A stretch of 64,000 bases of DNA from Streptomyces griseus (GTDB lineage Bacteria; Actinomycetota; Actinomycetes; Streptomycetales; Streptomycetaceae). Under the pieces are notes generated by a model. It was not told the DNA's origin and did not search any database. It worked only from the letters and a program-made list of their open reading frames with translations. The stretch is taken from the NCBI RefSeq assembly GCF_900460065.1, contig NZ_UAVD01000024.1, positions 62,001 to 126,000 of the forward strand, written 5' to 3'. Position 1 is the stretch's first letter, and the number at the start of each line of letters is the position of its first letter. Both the position numbers and the translations under genes were made by a program. Positions 1-8,878 of the stretch are shown here, piece by piece.

Positions 1-1
1 C

Positions 2-109
2 GTCGCCAAGACCGACGCCCGGGTGCGCTCCGAGATCCTGCGGGACTGGAAGCGCAAGGGAGCCGAGGGGCGCGCGGCGATGCAGGCCAAGCGCGGCCGG
101 GTGCGGTAG
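2..109 (+). CDS. C-terminal end of an unidentified protein (partial)
   Basis: Only the last 35 codons are in the window, ending at a TAG stop. The visible residues are very basic (repeated Arg/Lys, ending in AKRGRVR) and probably helical, with alternating charged and hydrophobic positions. No motif identifies the family, and the gene body lies upstream of the window. It is read in the same direction as the Ada-AlkA gene that follows after about 65 bases. Confidence 0.55.
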   Translation, partial: VAKTDARVRSEILRDWKRKGAEGRAAMQAKRGRVR

Positions 110-174
110 CACGGCCCGGCTCGACGTCCGAATTCCGCGAGTGCGGCAGCACCGGCTGCCGCACACTGGACGGT

Positions 175-1677
175 GTGATGGACGAACGGACCAGGTACGA
201 GGCGGTCAGCAGCCGCGACGCGCGGTTCGACGGAGCGTTCTTCTTCGCCGTATCCACCACCGGCATCTACTGCCGGCCGAGCTGCCCCGCCGTCACACCC
301 AAACGCGCCAACGTGCGCTTCTACCCCACCGCGGCGGCGGCCCAGGCGGGCGGCTTCCGGGCCTGCCGCCGCTGCCGGCCGGACGCCGTACCCGGCTCCG
401 CCGAGTGGAACGTCCGCGCGGACGTCGTCGGCCGGGCCATGCGCCTCATCGGCGACGGAGTGGTGGACCGCGAGGGCGTCCCCGGACTCGCCGGGCGCCT
501 CGGCTACAGCGCCCGGCAGGTCCAGCGCCAGCTCAACGCCGAGCTGGGCGCGGGGCCGGTCGCGCTCGCCCGGGCCCAGCGCTCCCACACCGCCCGGGTA
601 CTCCTCCAGACCACCGGGCTGCCGGTCACCGAGATCGCCTTCGCCGCGGGGTTCGCCAGCGTCCGGCAGTTCAACGACACCATCCGGCAGATCTACGCCC
701 GCACGCCCAGCGCCCTGCGGGCCGAGGCCGGTACGGGGCTCGGCGGCGGACGCCGCGACGGGGTCAGGGCCGGGATCCCGCTGCGGCTGGCCCACCGGGG
801 CCCGTACGCCACCGTCGCCCTGTTCGACCTGCTGGCCGCGGAAGCCGTCGCCCGGATCGAGGAGGTGACCGGCCCGCCAGGCCGCCGCACCTACCGGCGC
901 ACTCTGCGTCTGCCGTACGGGGCCGGGCTCGTCGCGGTCGACGAGACCCCGGCCGGCGGCCCCTGGCTGGAGGCCCGGATCCAGCTCACCGACCTCCGCG
1001 ACCTGACCACCGCCGTCCAGCGCACGCGCCGCCTGCTCGACCTGGACGCCGACCCGTACGCGGTGGACGAGGCGCTGGCCGCCGACCCCCGGCTCGCCCC
1101 GGTGGTCGCCGCCCGCCCCGGGCTGCGGTCCCCGGGCGCGGCCGACCCGGAGGAGGCCGCGGTGCGGACCCTCGTGGGGCGCGTGGCCGCCGGGGAGCTG
1201 GTCGAGCGGTACGGGAAGGCGCTGGACGTGCCGTGCGGCGGGCTCACCCATGTGTTCCCGGAGCCGGGCGTGCTCGCCGGCGGCGCCGAGGACCCGGCCC
1301 TCGCGGCCCTCGCCGCCGCGCTCGCCGACGGAGGGGTGCGGCTGGACGCCGGGGCCGACCGCGAGGAGGCGGAACGGGCGCTGCTGGCGCTGCCCGGGAT
1401 CGACCGCCGCACCGCCGCCCTGATCCGGATGCGGGCGCTCGGGGACCCCGACGTGGACCCGTACGGAACGCCGGGGGCGGAGCGGTGGCGGCCCTGGCGC
1501 TCCTACGCCGTACGTCATCTGGAGGCGGAAGCCCGGGCGGCGGCGCGGGAGGAGGAGGCGGGGGCGGCCGTCGTCGGCCGACCGGGCCCGGGGCGCTCCC
1601 GTCAGCCCCAGAGCACCGCGCCCAGCCAGGCGCCCGCCACCAGCAGGCAGCAGAACAGCTCCACCAGCACCGCGTAG
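175..1677 (+). CDS. Ada-AlkA fusion: methyl-DNA sensor, AraC-type HTH and DNA-3-methyladenine glycosylase domain (glycosylase half looks degenerate)
   Basis: Known family role: the N-terminal Ada zinc domain takes a methyl group from methylphosphotriesters and becomes an activator through the AraC helix-turn-helix, while the AlkA domain excises alkylated bases. The zinc site is intact: C33, C37, C64 and C67 (YCRPSCP ... CRRC). AraC helices follow at about residues 85-190, including FAAGFASVRQFNDTIRQ. The AlkA part runs from about 205 to 455. Its helix-hairpin-helix reads LPGIDRRTA instead of the usual LPGIGxWTA. Between ALGDPD and ERWRPWRSYA only about nine residues remain where the family normally has about 28, including the catalytic aspartate. 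The reading frame then runs 76 bases into the convergent DUF456 gene with a low-complexity tail. Start is GTG 175 or ATG 178. Repair activity is doubtful; sensing and regulation may survive. Confidence 0.85.
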   Translation: MMDERTRYEAVSSRDARFDGAFFFAVSTTGIYCRPSCPAVTPKRANVRFYPTAAAAQAGGFRACRRCRPDAVPGSAEWNVRADVVGRAMRLIGDGVVDREGVPGLAGRLGYSARQVQRQLNAELGAGPVALARAQRSHTARVLLQTTGLPVTEIAFAAGFASVRQFNDTIRQIYARTPSALRAEAGTGLGGGRRDGVRAGIPLRLAHRGPYATVALFDLLAAEAVARIEEVTGPPGRRTYRRTLRLPYGAGLVAVDETPAGGPWLEARIQLTDLRDLTTAVQRTRRLLDLDADPYAVDEALAADPRLAPVVAARPGLRSPGAADPEEAAVRTLVGRVAAGELVERYGKALDVPCGGLTHVFPEPGVLAGGAEDPALAALAAALADGGVRLDAGADREEAERALLALPGIDRRTAALIRMRALGDPDVDPYGTPGAERWRPWRSYAVRHLEAEARAAAREEEAGAAVVGRPGPGRSRQPQSTAPSQAPATSRQQNSSTSTA

Positions 1678-2084
1678 CCCGTCGCCCGCATGACCGAGCG
1701 CACGGACGCCCAGCCGGCGCCGCGGCTCCCCAGCCGCAGCCGCTCCGCGCCGAAGATGGCCCCCACGTACCCGAGGATCCCGCCGACCACGGGCACGACG
1801 AAGAACCCCACGATCCCGGCGACCCCGCCGATCATCAAGGTCCGGCGGGGCGCCCCGGACTCGCCCGGGCGGCGGGGTGGCAGCACCGGTTTGAGCGCCT
1901 GGTTCAGCAGCATCAGGGCCGTCGCGCCGATCAGGACGCCCCAGGCGGCCGGCGCCATGTCCGTCAGGGCCCACCACAGCACCGCCGCCCAGACGATCGC
2001 CTGACCCGGCACGCCCGGCACCAGCACCCCGACCAGGCCCAGCAGCATGACCAGGCCCACGGCGACGAGCTGCCACACACTCAT
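1602..2084 (-). CDS. DUF456 family membrane protein
   Basis: A 160-residue, very hydrophobic protein with about four or five membrane segments: two near residues 5-45, one near 50-65, one at about 85-115 with the glycine-rich run GGVAGIVGFFVVPVVGGILG, and one near the C terminus. The glycine-zipper-like central hairpin and overall size match the DUF456 family, whose function is unknown. A basic loop (PPRRPGESGAPRR) separates the halves. Its 3' end overlaps the tail of the convergent Ada-AlkA reading frame, which suggests that the tail of the latter is not conserved. Confidence 0.85.
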   Translation of the reverse strand: MSVWQLVAVGLVMLLGLVGVLVPGVPGQAIVWAAVLWWALTDMAPAAWGVLIGATALMLLNQALKPVLPPRRPGESGAPRRTLMIGGVAGIVGFFVVPVVGGILGYVGAIFGAERLRLGSRGAGWASVRSVMRATGYAVLVELFCCLLVAGAWLGAVLWG

Positions 2085-2164
2085 CTGACCAGCCTGCCGG
2101 AGAGTGCCCCGCTCCGCCCGTCAGCGGACCCCGGCCACCTGCGGCGACCTGCGCCGATGCGAGG

Positions 2165-3157
2165 TCAGGCCGGATCGGTCCGGGCCACCCAGCCACGCTC
2201 GTACGCATGCCAGCCCAGCTGGAGCCGGGTCGAGACCCCCGTGAGCTCCATCAGGCCCTTGACGCGGCGCTGCACGGTCCGCAGCCCCAGGTCCAGCTGC
2301 TTGGCCACGCTGGCGTCCGTCAGCCCCGCCAACAGCAACGAGAGGATCTCCAGATCCGTCGGGTCCGGCCCGGCCCCGTCCTCGCGCACTCCGCCGCCGC
2401 CCTCGCCCAGCCGCAACGGCATCGCCTCCCGCCACACGGCCTCGAAGAGGCCCATCAGCGACTCCAGGAGACCGCTGGCGTGCACGACCAGAGCGGCGGG
2501 CTCCGCGCCCCGGGCGGTCAGCGGGACCATCGCGAGGCTCCCGTCGGCCACCACCAGCTTCGTCGGCACCCGGTCGACCACCCGGCACTGCTCGTCCCTG
2601 CTCAGCGCCGCCGACAGCTCCAGGATCCCGAACGGCGTCGACAGCACCTCACGTTCGACCACCACCCGGTAGCTCACCCCGCGCGAGGTCGCCCGTTCCT
2701 CGGACTCGTTCTCCATCCCGGTCACGGCGATCGGTTTGCCCGTCACCAGGGCGCACACCTCCGACACCGCCCCCAGCTGGAGCTGGTGGAAGCGCTGGGC
2801 GACGGCGCCCGCCCCCGTCACCACCTCCACCAGGTCGTGCACCGCGGGTTCGCTCGCCTCCGCCCGGTACTCCTCGGCGAGCAGCGCGGACGCCAGCTCG
2901 GCCTGCTCCAGCTCGTGCCGCTGCTGGATCAGCAGCGCGCCGAGCGCCACCCCGGGCGGCGCCGCCACCCAGCGGCCCGGCCGGGCCGAGGACTGTGCCG
3001 CCAGGCCCTGCTGCTCCAGCCGCCGCAGCACCCGTTCGGCGTCCGCCTCGGGCAGCGCCAGCCGGTGCGCGAGATCGGCGAGCTCCGCGGCTCCCGCCGC
3101 GACGAGCGCGCGGTACGCGGTCTCCTGTCTCTCGTCGAGACCTATGGCCCCCAGCAT
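2165..3157 (-). CDS. TrmB-like / LuxR-type transcriptional regulator
   Basis: 330 residues. The N terminus (about 1-75) is a TrmB/MarR-like winged helix (LDERQETAYRALVAAGAAELADLAHRL is the first part), followed by a helical linker and a central ligand- or phospholipase-D-like sensor region. The C terminus (about 270-325) is a LuxR-type HTH with DLEILSLLLAGLTDASVAKQL and GLRTVQRRVKGLM. This architecture is common in Streptomyces and usually regulates neighbouring metabolic or secondary-metabolite genes. I chose ATG 3157 because a good ribosome site (GGAGGTCGGAGA) lies directly upstream; the frame is open for 28 more codons. It is divergent from the PP2C gene with a 440-base gap. Its target cannot be told from the sequence. 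Confidence 0.85.
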   Translation of the reverse strand: MLGAIGLDERQETAYRALVAAGAAELADLAHRLALPEADAERVLRRLEQQGLAAQSSARPGRWVAAPPGVALGALLIQQRHELEQAELASALLAEEYRAEASEPAVHDLVEVVTGAGAVAQRFHQLQLGAVSEVCALVTGKPIAVTGMENESEERATSRGVSYRVVVEREVLSTPFGILELSAALSRDEQCRVVDRVPTKLVVADGSLAMVPLTARGAEPAALVVHASGLLESLMGLFEAVWREAMPLRLGEGGGGVREDGAGPDPTDLEILSLLLAGLTDASVAKQLDLGLRTVQRRVKGLMELTGVSTRLQLGWHAYERGWVARTDPA

Positions 3158-3597
3158 TCTCCGACCTCCCCGGGTGTGGTGATCGCGCATCGAGGCGCCC
3201 CTGCGACGGGTCCCCGGTGGCGGGAAGAGGCCACGGCGCAAACCCGCCGCTCACATCATCCCCCGTACCTCCGACCCCTCCGCCACCGTGGCGCCACCGC
3301 AGCACCGACATCCCCCGGAATACCGCCCGTTGGTTCGCTTCGCTCCGGATTGCCCGGGGGAGGGCGATACGCCCGTCGAGGCCCGCTGCGCGGTCGCCTC
3401 CGCGCGGTCGGTGCCGGCCGCCCGACCGGACCGTCGGCCGCGTGGAGGCGACCGGGAGCGCGTCCCGCCGCGGACGGGGCCGAGCGACGCGAACGCCGCC
3501 GGGCGCCCTTCCACGGGGTCGCCCGGCGGAGTCCTGGACGCGCCGCATTTTCCCGATGTCCCGTTCTCGGGGCACCTGTGCGGTGGACAATATGGGC
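3158..3597. other. 440-base divergent intergenic region with a long stem-loop
   Basis: No convincing gene lies here. It must hold the promoters of the LuxR-type regulator (leftward) and the PP2C-like gene (rightward). A large imperfect hairpin has perfect 10-bp outer arms GGTCGCCTCC at 3392-3401 and GGAGGCGACC at 3444-3453, with more pairing inside (CGCGG at 3403-3407 with CCGCG at 3438-3442). Confidence 0.5.
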
Positions 3598-5331
3598 ATG
3601 AGTCAGCAGGGGGAGAAGCCCGCCGCCCATGAGGACGACTGGTGGCGCAAGCTGTACGACGAGACCGCGCACGACACCGGTCCCGGCCGTGCTGCCGACA
3701 GCCTCGACGACCGCTTCGACTCCGTGTCGGACACGGTGAGCGGTCCGGCGACCGGTCAGGAGGGCGGCCCGGCCGGAGACCACCGGGACACCGGTCCCGA
3801 GACCGCCCGGGACACGTACGGCGACGCGTACGAGGACCCCTACGCCGACCGGTACGAGGAGCCGGAGGCCGACCTCCTCGAGGACGTCCGCCCGGAGGCG
3901 TACCGGCCGCCGCACGGGCGGAGCCGGTCCGTGGTGGCGCAGCGGGAGCCGTGGCCGGACGCGGTCCCGGACCCTGTCCCGGATCCCGCAGCGGCTTCCG
4001 GCCCCGTGCCCGACCCGCCCGACCCCCGGTCGGCCCGGGACCCGGACGCGCCGCGCCACCGGCGTCCTTCCACCGCGGCCGTAACGGAGCGGAATCCGGT
4101 GCCGGAGGCGGCTCCCGGGCCGGCTCCCGTGCCGGATCCCGTGCCGGAGCCGGTGCCGGACCGTCCGGTGCCGGTGCCGGCGGCAACCGCCGGGCCGCAG
4201 CCGGTGGCCCCTCGCACCACCGTCTTTCCCGCCCCCTGGGAGGCGCCCGCCGGGCAGCCGGGGCCCCGGACGTTCGCCGCCCCGCGCCCGCCGGAGCCGT
4301 CCGGGCCCGACCCGAGCGCCCGGCGCGTACCCCCGCCGGATCCCGCCGACGACGCAGCGGCCGACGTCCGCCCGTCCGTCAGCCACCTCGGGGACCGGCC
4401 GCCCACCTACGACGCCGAGCCCGCCGCCCTGCCCTCCGCCACCTCGGAGAATCTGGACGGCCTCGTCCCCGACACCGTCCTGGACGGCGCGCGGTACGGG
4501 ACGTACACCCTGCGCACCGCCTCCGTACGCGGTGACTCCGCCCGCTTCCGCGGCGAACCCCGGCGCGACGGGCTGCTCACCGCCCGCTTCGGGACGGCCG
4601 AGAGCGCCCTCGTCCTCGTCGCGGTGGCGGGCGGCGACCGGGCCGGGGAAGCGGCCCACCTCGCCGCGGCCGACGCCTGCCGCTGGATCGGCGGGGCCGT
4701 CGCCCGCAGCCACCTCCGGCTCTCCGAGGACATAAGAGCGGGCCGCCGGAGCGACCTGAAGGCCGGGCTGCACCGGCTCACCGACCGTACGTACGGCAAG
4801 CTGCGCGCCCGCGCCGCCGAACTCGGCGTCGCACCGGACGCGTACACCGCGAGTCTCCGGTGCCTGCTGCTGTCCGCCGACCCCGACTGCCGCACCCGGG
4901 TCGTCTTCGGCGTCGGCAGCGGCGGCCTCTTCCGCCTCCGCGACGGAGTCTGGCAGGACCTGGAGCCCGTCACTCCGGGGGGCGGCGGTCCGCGGGCGGG
5001 CGACACCCACGAGGAGAGCCCGGACGGCGACCGGCTGACCATGGACCTCCAGATCGCCGCACCGCCGTCGCCGAACGCCGAAGGCCCCGCCCGGCAGCCC
5101 GCCGAGCCCTTCCGCTTCCGGGCCTCCGTGGCGCGTCCCGGCGACACGCTGCTGCTGTGCAGCAACGGACTTGCCGAGCCGATGCGGGGCGAGCCGGCGC
5201 TCCCCGGGGAGCTCGCCGGGCGCTGGGGGAGCGCCGGACCGCCCGGACTGCCCGCCTTCCTCGCCGACACCCAGCTCCGGATCAAGGGGTACGCCGACGA
5301 CCGCACCTGCGCCGCGGTCTGGGAGGCGTAA
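3598..5331 (+). CDS. PP2C-family serine/threonine phosphatase-like protein with a long Pro/Asp-rich N-terminal half
   Basis: 577 residues from ATG 3598 (another ATG is two codons upstream). Residues 1 to about 290 are disordered and acidic, with repeats of the type PVPDPVP and PEPVPD. The C-terminal half (about 300-577) has the PP2C layout: RRDGLLTARFGTAESALVLVAVAGG, an AAHLAAADACRWIGGAVA helix, VVFGVGSGGLFRLRDGVW and DTLLLCSNGLAEPM near the end. The classical metal-binding DGxGG motif is not evident (VAVAGGDRAGEA sits in its place), so activity is uncertain. Similar proteins are widespread in actinomycetes and poorly studied. A hairpin terminator follows the gene. Confidence 0.75.
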   Translation: MSQQGEKPAAHEDDWWRKLYDETAHDTGPGRAADSLDDRFDSVSDTVSGPATGQEGGPAGDHRDTGPETARDTYGDAYEDPYADRYEEPEADLLEDVRPEAYRPPHGRSRSVVAQREPWPDAVPDPVPDPAAASGPVPDPPDPRSARDPDAPRHRRPSTAAVTERNPVPEAAPGPAPVPDPVPEPVPDRPVPVPAATAGPQPVAPRTTVFPAPWEAPAGQPGPRTFAAPRPPEPSGPDPSARRVPPPDPADDAAADVRPSVSHLGDRPPTYDAEPAALPSATSENLDGLVPDTVLDGARYGTYTLRTASVRGDSARFRGEPRRDGLLTARFGTAESALVLVAVAGGDRAGEAAHLAAADACRWIGGAVARSHLRLSEDIRAGRRSDLKAGLHRLTDRTYGKLRARAAELGVAPDAYTASLRCLLLSADPDCRTRVVFGVGSGGLFRLRDGVWQDLEPVTPGGGGPRAGDTHEESPDGDRLTMDLQIAAPPSPNAEGPARQPAEPFRFRASVARPGDTLLLCSNGLAEPMRGEPALPGELAGRWGSAGPPGLPAFLADTQLRIKGYADDRTCAAVWEA

Positions 5332-5357
5332 CCGCGCACGCCGTGGGTTGATGGATC

Positions 5358-5391
5358 CCGGAGCCCGGCGCAGCGGTGTTTCGGGCTCCGG
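5358..5391 (+). terminator. Hairpin terminator after the PP2C-like gene
   Basis: Perfect 10-bp arms CCGGAGCCCG (5358-5367) and CGGGCTCCGG (5382-5391) around a 14-base loop lie 27 bases after the stop codon. No U-tract, as is usual in Streptomyces. Confidence 0.6.
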
Positions 5392-5443
5392 AGTCCGGAC
5401 AGCCGAAGTGCACGGAGCACGGGCAAGGAAAGGGTGCGCACCC

Positions 5444-7186
5444 ATGGCCAAGCAGAACGTGGCGGAGCAGTTCGTCGACATCCTCGCCAGGGCGGGCGTC
5501 AAACGCCTCTACGGCGTCGTCGGCGACAGCCTGAACCCCGTCGTGGACGCCATCCGGCGTAACCCGGCCGTCGACTGGATCCACGTCCGCCACGAGGAGA
5601 CCGCCGCGTTCGCGGCCGGCGCGGAGGCGCAGATCACCGGTGACCTCGCGGCCTGCGCCGGCTCCTGCGGGCCGGGCAACCTGCACCTCATCAACGGCCT
5701 GTACGACGCGCACCGCTCCATGGCCCCGGTGCTGGCCCTCGCCTCGCACATCCCCTCCAGCGAGATCGGTCTCGGCTACTTCCAGGAGACCCATCCGGAG
5801 CTGCTGTTCCAGGAGTGCAGCCACTACAACGAGATGATCTCCAACCCGGAGCAGATGCCGAGGCTGCTCCAGACGGCGATCCAGCACGCCATCGGGCGCG
5901 GCGGGGTCAGCGTCGTCTCGATGCCCGGCGACATCGCCTCCAGGACCGCTCCCGAGAAGAGCGTGGAGCACGCCCTCGTCACCACGCGGCCGACCGTACG
6001 GCCCGGCGACGACGAGATCGACAAGCTCTGCCGCATGGTGGACGAGGCCAAACGGGTGACCCTGTTCTGCGGCAGCGGCACGGCGGGGGCGCACGCCGAG
6101 GTCATGGAGTTCGCCGAGAAGATCAAGTCCCCGGTCGGGCACGCGCTGCGCGGCAAGGAGTGGATCCAGTACGACAACCCGTACGACGTCGGGATGAGCG
6201 GGCTGCTCGGTTACGGCGCCGCGTACGAGGCGACCAACGAGTGCGACCTGCTCATCCTGCTCGGCACGGACTTCCCGTACAACGCCTTCCTCCCGGACGA
6301 CGTGAAGATCGTCCAGGTCGATGTGCGCCCCGAGCACCTCGGCCGCCGCTCCAAGCTCGACCTCGCGGTCTGGGGCGATGTGCGCGAGACCCTGCGCTGC
6401 CTGACGCCCCGGGTGAAGCCCAAGTCCGACCGCAAGTTCCTCGACCGGATGCTGAAGAAGCACGCGAACGCCCTGGAGGGCGTGGTCAAGGCCTACACCC
6501 GCAAGGTCGAGAAGCACGTTCCGATCCACCCGGAGTACGTCGCCTCCGTGCTGGACGAGATGGCCGACGAGGACGCCGTGTTCACCGTCGACACCGGCAT
6601 GAACAACGTGTGGGCCGCCCGCTATCTCACGCCCAACGGCAGGCGCAGGGTGATCGGCTCGTTCAGCCACGGCTCGATGGCCAACGCCCTGCCGCAGGCG
6701 ATCGGCGCCCAGTTCACCGACCTGGACCGGCAGGTCGTCGCGATGTCCGGCGACGGCGGATTCTCCATGCTGATGGGCGACTTCCTCACCCTGGTCCAGT
6801 ACGACCTGCCGGTGAAGGTCGTCCTGTTCAACAACTCCTCCCTCGGGATGGTCGAGTTGGAGATGCTCGTCGCGGGCCTCCCCTCGTACGGGACGACCAA
6901 CAAGAACCCCGACTTCGCCGCCATCGCCCGGGCGGCCGGCGCCTACGGCGTACGCGTGGAGAAGCCCAAGCAGTTGCAGGGGGCGCTCAAGGACGCCTTC
7001 AAGCACAAGGGCCCCGCACTCGTCGACGTGGTCACCGACCCGAACGCGCTCTCCATCCCGCCGAAGATCAGTGCCGACATGGTCACCGGCTTCGCACTCT
7101 CCGCCAGCAAGATCGTGCTCGACGGGGGAGTGGGCCGCATGCTCCAGATGGCCCGCTCCAACCTCCGTAACGTGCCCCGGCCCTGA
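5444..7186 (+). CDS. poxB: Thiamine-diphosphate enzyme, pyruvate dehydrogenase (quinone) type
   Basis: 580 residues with the three domains of the acetolactate synthase/pyruvate oxidase superfamily. The N-terminal Pyr domain carries GVVGDSLNPVVDAI and the catalytic glutamate in RHEE (E51). The central domain would bind FAD (about 190-330). The C-terminal PP domain has the ThDP-Mg motif GDGGFSMLMGDF ... VVLFNNSS. PoxB-type enzymes oxidise pyruvate to acetate and CO2 and pass electrons to quinone at the membrane. The length agrees with E. coli PoxB (572). Start ATG 5444 has AAGGAAAGGG upstream. It stands alone between two terminators or gaps. Assignment to PoxB rather than another family member rests on overall sequence character. 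Confidence 0.88.
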   Translation: MAKQNVAEQFVDILARAGVKRLYGVVGDSLNPVVDAIRRNPAVDWIHVRHEETAAFAAGAEAQITGDLAACAGSCGPGNLHLINGLYDAHRSMAPVLALASHIPSSEIGLGYFQETHPELLFQECSHYNEMISNPEQMPRLLQTAIQHAIGRGGVSVVSMPGDIASRTAPEKSVEHALVTTRPTVRPGDDEIDKLCRMVDEAKRVTLFCGSGTAGAHAEVMEFAEKIKSPVGHALRGKEWIQYDNPYDVGMSGLLGYGAAYEATNECDLLILLGTDFPYNAFLPDDVKIVQVDVRPEHLGRRSKLDLAVWGDVRETLRCLTPRVKPKSDRKFLDRMLKKHANALEGVVKAYTRKVEKHVPIHPEYVASVLDEMADEDAVFTVDTGMNNVWAARYLTPNGRRRVIGSFSHGSMANALPQAIGAQFTDLDRQVVAMSGDGGFSMLMGDFLTLVQYDLPVKVVLFNNSSLGMVELEMLVAGLPSYGTTNKNPDFAAIARAAGAYGVRVEKPKQLQGALKDAFKHKGPALVDVVTDPNALSIPPKISADMVTGFALSASKIVLDGGVGRMLQMARSNLRNVPRP

Positions 7187-7309
7187 GGCGTGTCCCGGAG
7201 CCTCGTCCGGATCGTGTCGGGTCGAAGCAGCTGCACCGCAACCGCACCGAGGCCCGGCGGCGTCCTGCTCGGCAGGTCGTGGGAGCGACCGGGGGCGAGG
7301 AGGAGACAC

Positions 7310-7567
7310 ATGGCCACCAAGGAACAACTGACCGAGGACGGCTTGGCGTTCCTCGGCCTTCCATCCGGTGCGGGGGTGAGGGTCGTCGAGCTGGCGGACG
7401 GCACGGGCGTGTGCGTCGTACAGACCGGGCGCGGCGGCGGCAAGGTGTACGTCGCACCGGACCGGACCGTTCTGTTCGTGCCGTCCGGCTCGGACTTCGA
7501 CACCGGTCTCGCGGCTTTCCTCGGTGGCGCGCGAACCCCCGCGAGGGGGGTCGGGGGCAGGAACTGA
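7310..7567 (+). CDS. Small conserved hypothetical protein (85 aa)
   Basis: Begins at ATG 7310 after a very strong ribosome site (GAGGAGGAGACAC). The product is soluble and beta-rich with the alternating pattern VRVVELADGTGVCVVQTGRG followed by KVYVAPDRTVLFVPSG. I do not recognise a family. It is separated from poxB by 123 bases and is followed by a bidirectional hairpin, so it is probably its own unit or the end of the poxB transcript. Confidence 0.7.
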   Translation: MATKEQLTEDGLAFLGLPSGAGVRVVELADGTGVCVVQTGRGGGKVYVAPDRTVLFVPSGSDFDTGLAAFLGGARTPARGVGGRN

Positions 7568-7655
7568 AGGCTCGGGGCCGGATCGGGCCGGGCCCCTCAC
7601 CGGAGGGTCGTCGTCGTGCGTGACGGCTCCACGGGAAGGTACCCGGGCCGCCGGG

Positions 7656-7691
7656 CCGGGGAGCGCGCGGCACGCGCGCGACGCTCCCCGG
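7656..7691. terminator. Bidirectional hairpin terminator
   Basis: Perfect 10-bp arms CCGGGGAGCG (7656-7665) and CGCTCCCCGG (7682-7691) lie between the convergent small hypothetical gene and the ribonuclease gene. Confidence 0.6.
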
Positions 7692-7697
7692 AGGGGG

Positions 7698-8132
7698 TCA
7701 GCAGTCGTGGTCGACCCGATCGAACGAGGCGTAGTGGTCGGCGGTGTAGTAGTCCTCCTCCACCTGCTCACCGGTGACGATCCGGCGGGCGCCGCGGGTG
7801 TCGGAGCCGGGCGTGATGACCGTGTACTCGTGGTAGTAGCCGGTGGACTGGCCGGGCAGCAGGCCTTCGCGGTTCTGGAAGACAGTGCCGTCCTGCTCGA
7901 AGGGGAACGGACCGCCCCGCTCGATGAGATCCAGGGTGTCGTGCGCCTGGGACGGCAGGGCGGAGTAGCAGATGCTGCCGACCGCGGCCGCCCGGAAGGC
8001 GGTCGCGGAGTGGGCGGTGGGGGCGGCGGCCGGGGTGGCCGCCTGGGCGGCGACCGGACCTGAGGTGAGGAGGACGACGGACAGGAGGGCGGCCGAGCCG
8101 CCGAGCCGAGAGATGCGTGGGGGGAGGCGCAT
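7698..8132 (-). CDS. Secreted guanyl-specific ribonuclease, RNase Sa/barnase family
   Basis: 144 residues. A Sec signal peptide (MRLPPRISRLGG, then a hydrophobic stretch, cleavage near AAQA-A) and a short pro-region precede a mature domain closely similar to Streptomyces RNase Sa. Catalytic residues match RNase Sa: E102 (for Glu54) in YYHEYTVITPG, R117 (Arg69) in GARRIVTG, and H133 (His85) in ADHYASF. The disulphide pair is C55 and C144. The enzyme cleaves single-stranded RNA after guanosine outside the cell. No barstar-like inhibitor gene is next to it. It converges with the 85-aa gene and is divergent from the anti-sigma-type ATPase. Confidence 0.95.
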   Translation of the reverse strand: MRLPPRISRLGGSAALLSVVLLTSGPVAAQAATPAAAPTAHSATAFRAAAVGSICYSALPSQAHDTLDLIERGGPFPFEQDGTVFQNREGLLPGQSTGYYHEYTVITPGSDTRGARRIVTGEQVEEDYYTADHYASFDRVDHDC

Positions 8133-8374
8133 GCCATCATGATGACGCGCGTAGAAGTCGGCTCGTCAACGTCAACTCGGACGAATTCGCGGGATGTTGA
8201 CCGGAGCTGCGCCTATGTGGTGATGGCGTGCGCGGGTGGGATGTTCCGTGCGCCCCTCGCCGCTCCTGACCGTTCACCTATTGATGGCTCGACAAGCGTG
8301 ACCGTGTACGTACAGGGGCATGCATCCCGTGAGGCTGTTCGACGGGCGGCCGGATCAGAGGAGGTCGGTTCACT

Positions 8375-8854
8375 GTGCGGGCGGGGGAAATGGCGAAGCG
8401 TCAGAGAAGGACCGCGGTCGTCGAGGGGCGTGGCCCCCGGGGCCGGAGACCGGGCGAGGGGCCGCCGCCGACCCGGATGCGCCGCAGGGTGGGTCACACC
8501 GAACGGTCGGCGGTGGGCGAAGTCCGCAGGGAACTGCGGGAGTTCCTCCGGGGCAGCTCCGACGAGGAGCGGACCGAGGCGGCGGAACTGCTGGTGAGCG
8601 AGCTGGTGACCAACGCTCTCATCCACACCCGGCACGGAGCCGTGGTCACCGCCACGGCGACACCGGCCCGACTGAGGGTGGAGGTCCAGGACTTCGCGTC
8701 GGAGGATCTGCCCGCGCCGTACGTACCGAACGCCGACGACGGTACGCACGGCAGGGGCCTGATCCTGGTCCGGAGCCTGGCCGACGCCTGGGGCGTGGAG
8801 GCACAGGCCCTGGGCAAGGTCGTCTGGTTCGAGCTGCACGGCGGAAGGCCCTGA
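8375..8854 (+). CDS. ATP-binding protein of the anti-sigma (RsbW/SpoIIAB) HATPase family
   Basis: 159 residues from GTG 8375, chosen because AGGAGGT lies about 10 bases upstream; ATG 8390 is the alternative. After a basic N-terminal tail, the GHKL ATPase fold is clear: N-box ELLVSELVTNALIHT, an altered G1 region around VEVQDFASEDLP, and G2 HGRGLILVRSLADAWGV. Streptomyces has dozens of such stand-alone ATPases. Some bind sigma factors or anti-sigma antagonists, and the partner of this one is not visible. A possible link to the PP2C-like gene 3 kb upstream is only suggestive. Confidence 0.85.
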   Translation: MRAGEMAKRQRRTAVVEGRGPRGRRPGEGPPPTRMRRRVGHTERSAVGEVRRELREFLRGSSDEERTEAAELLVSELVTNALIHTRHGAVVTATATPARLRVEVQDFASEDLPAPYVPNADDGTHGRGLILVRSLADAWGVEAQALGKVVWFELHGGRP

Positions 8855-8878
8855 GGGCTCATCCGCCGTGCGGTGCTC

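Noticed and set aside
141..2672. Very long plus-strand open frame over the first three genes
   Set aside because: Arg/Pro/Gly-rich shadow caused by high GC; it overlaps well-supported genes in other frames.
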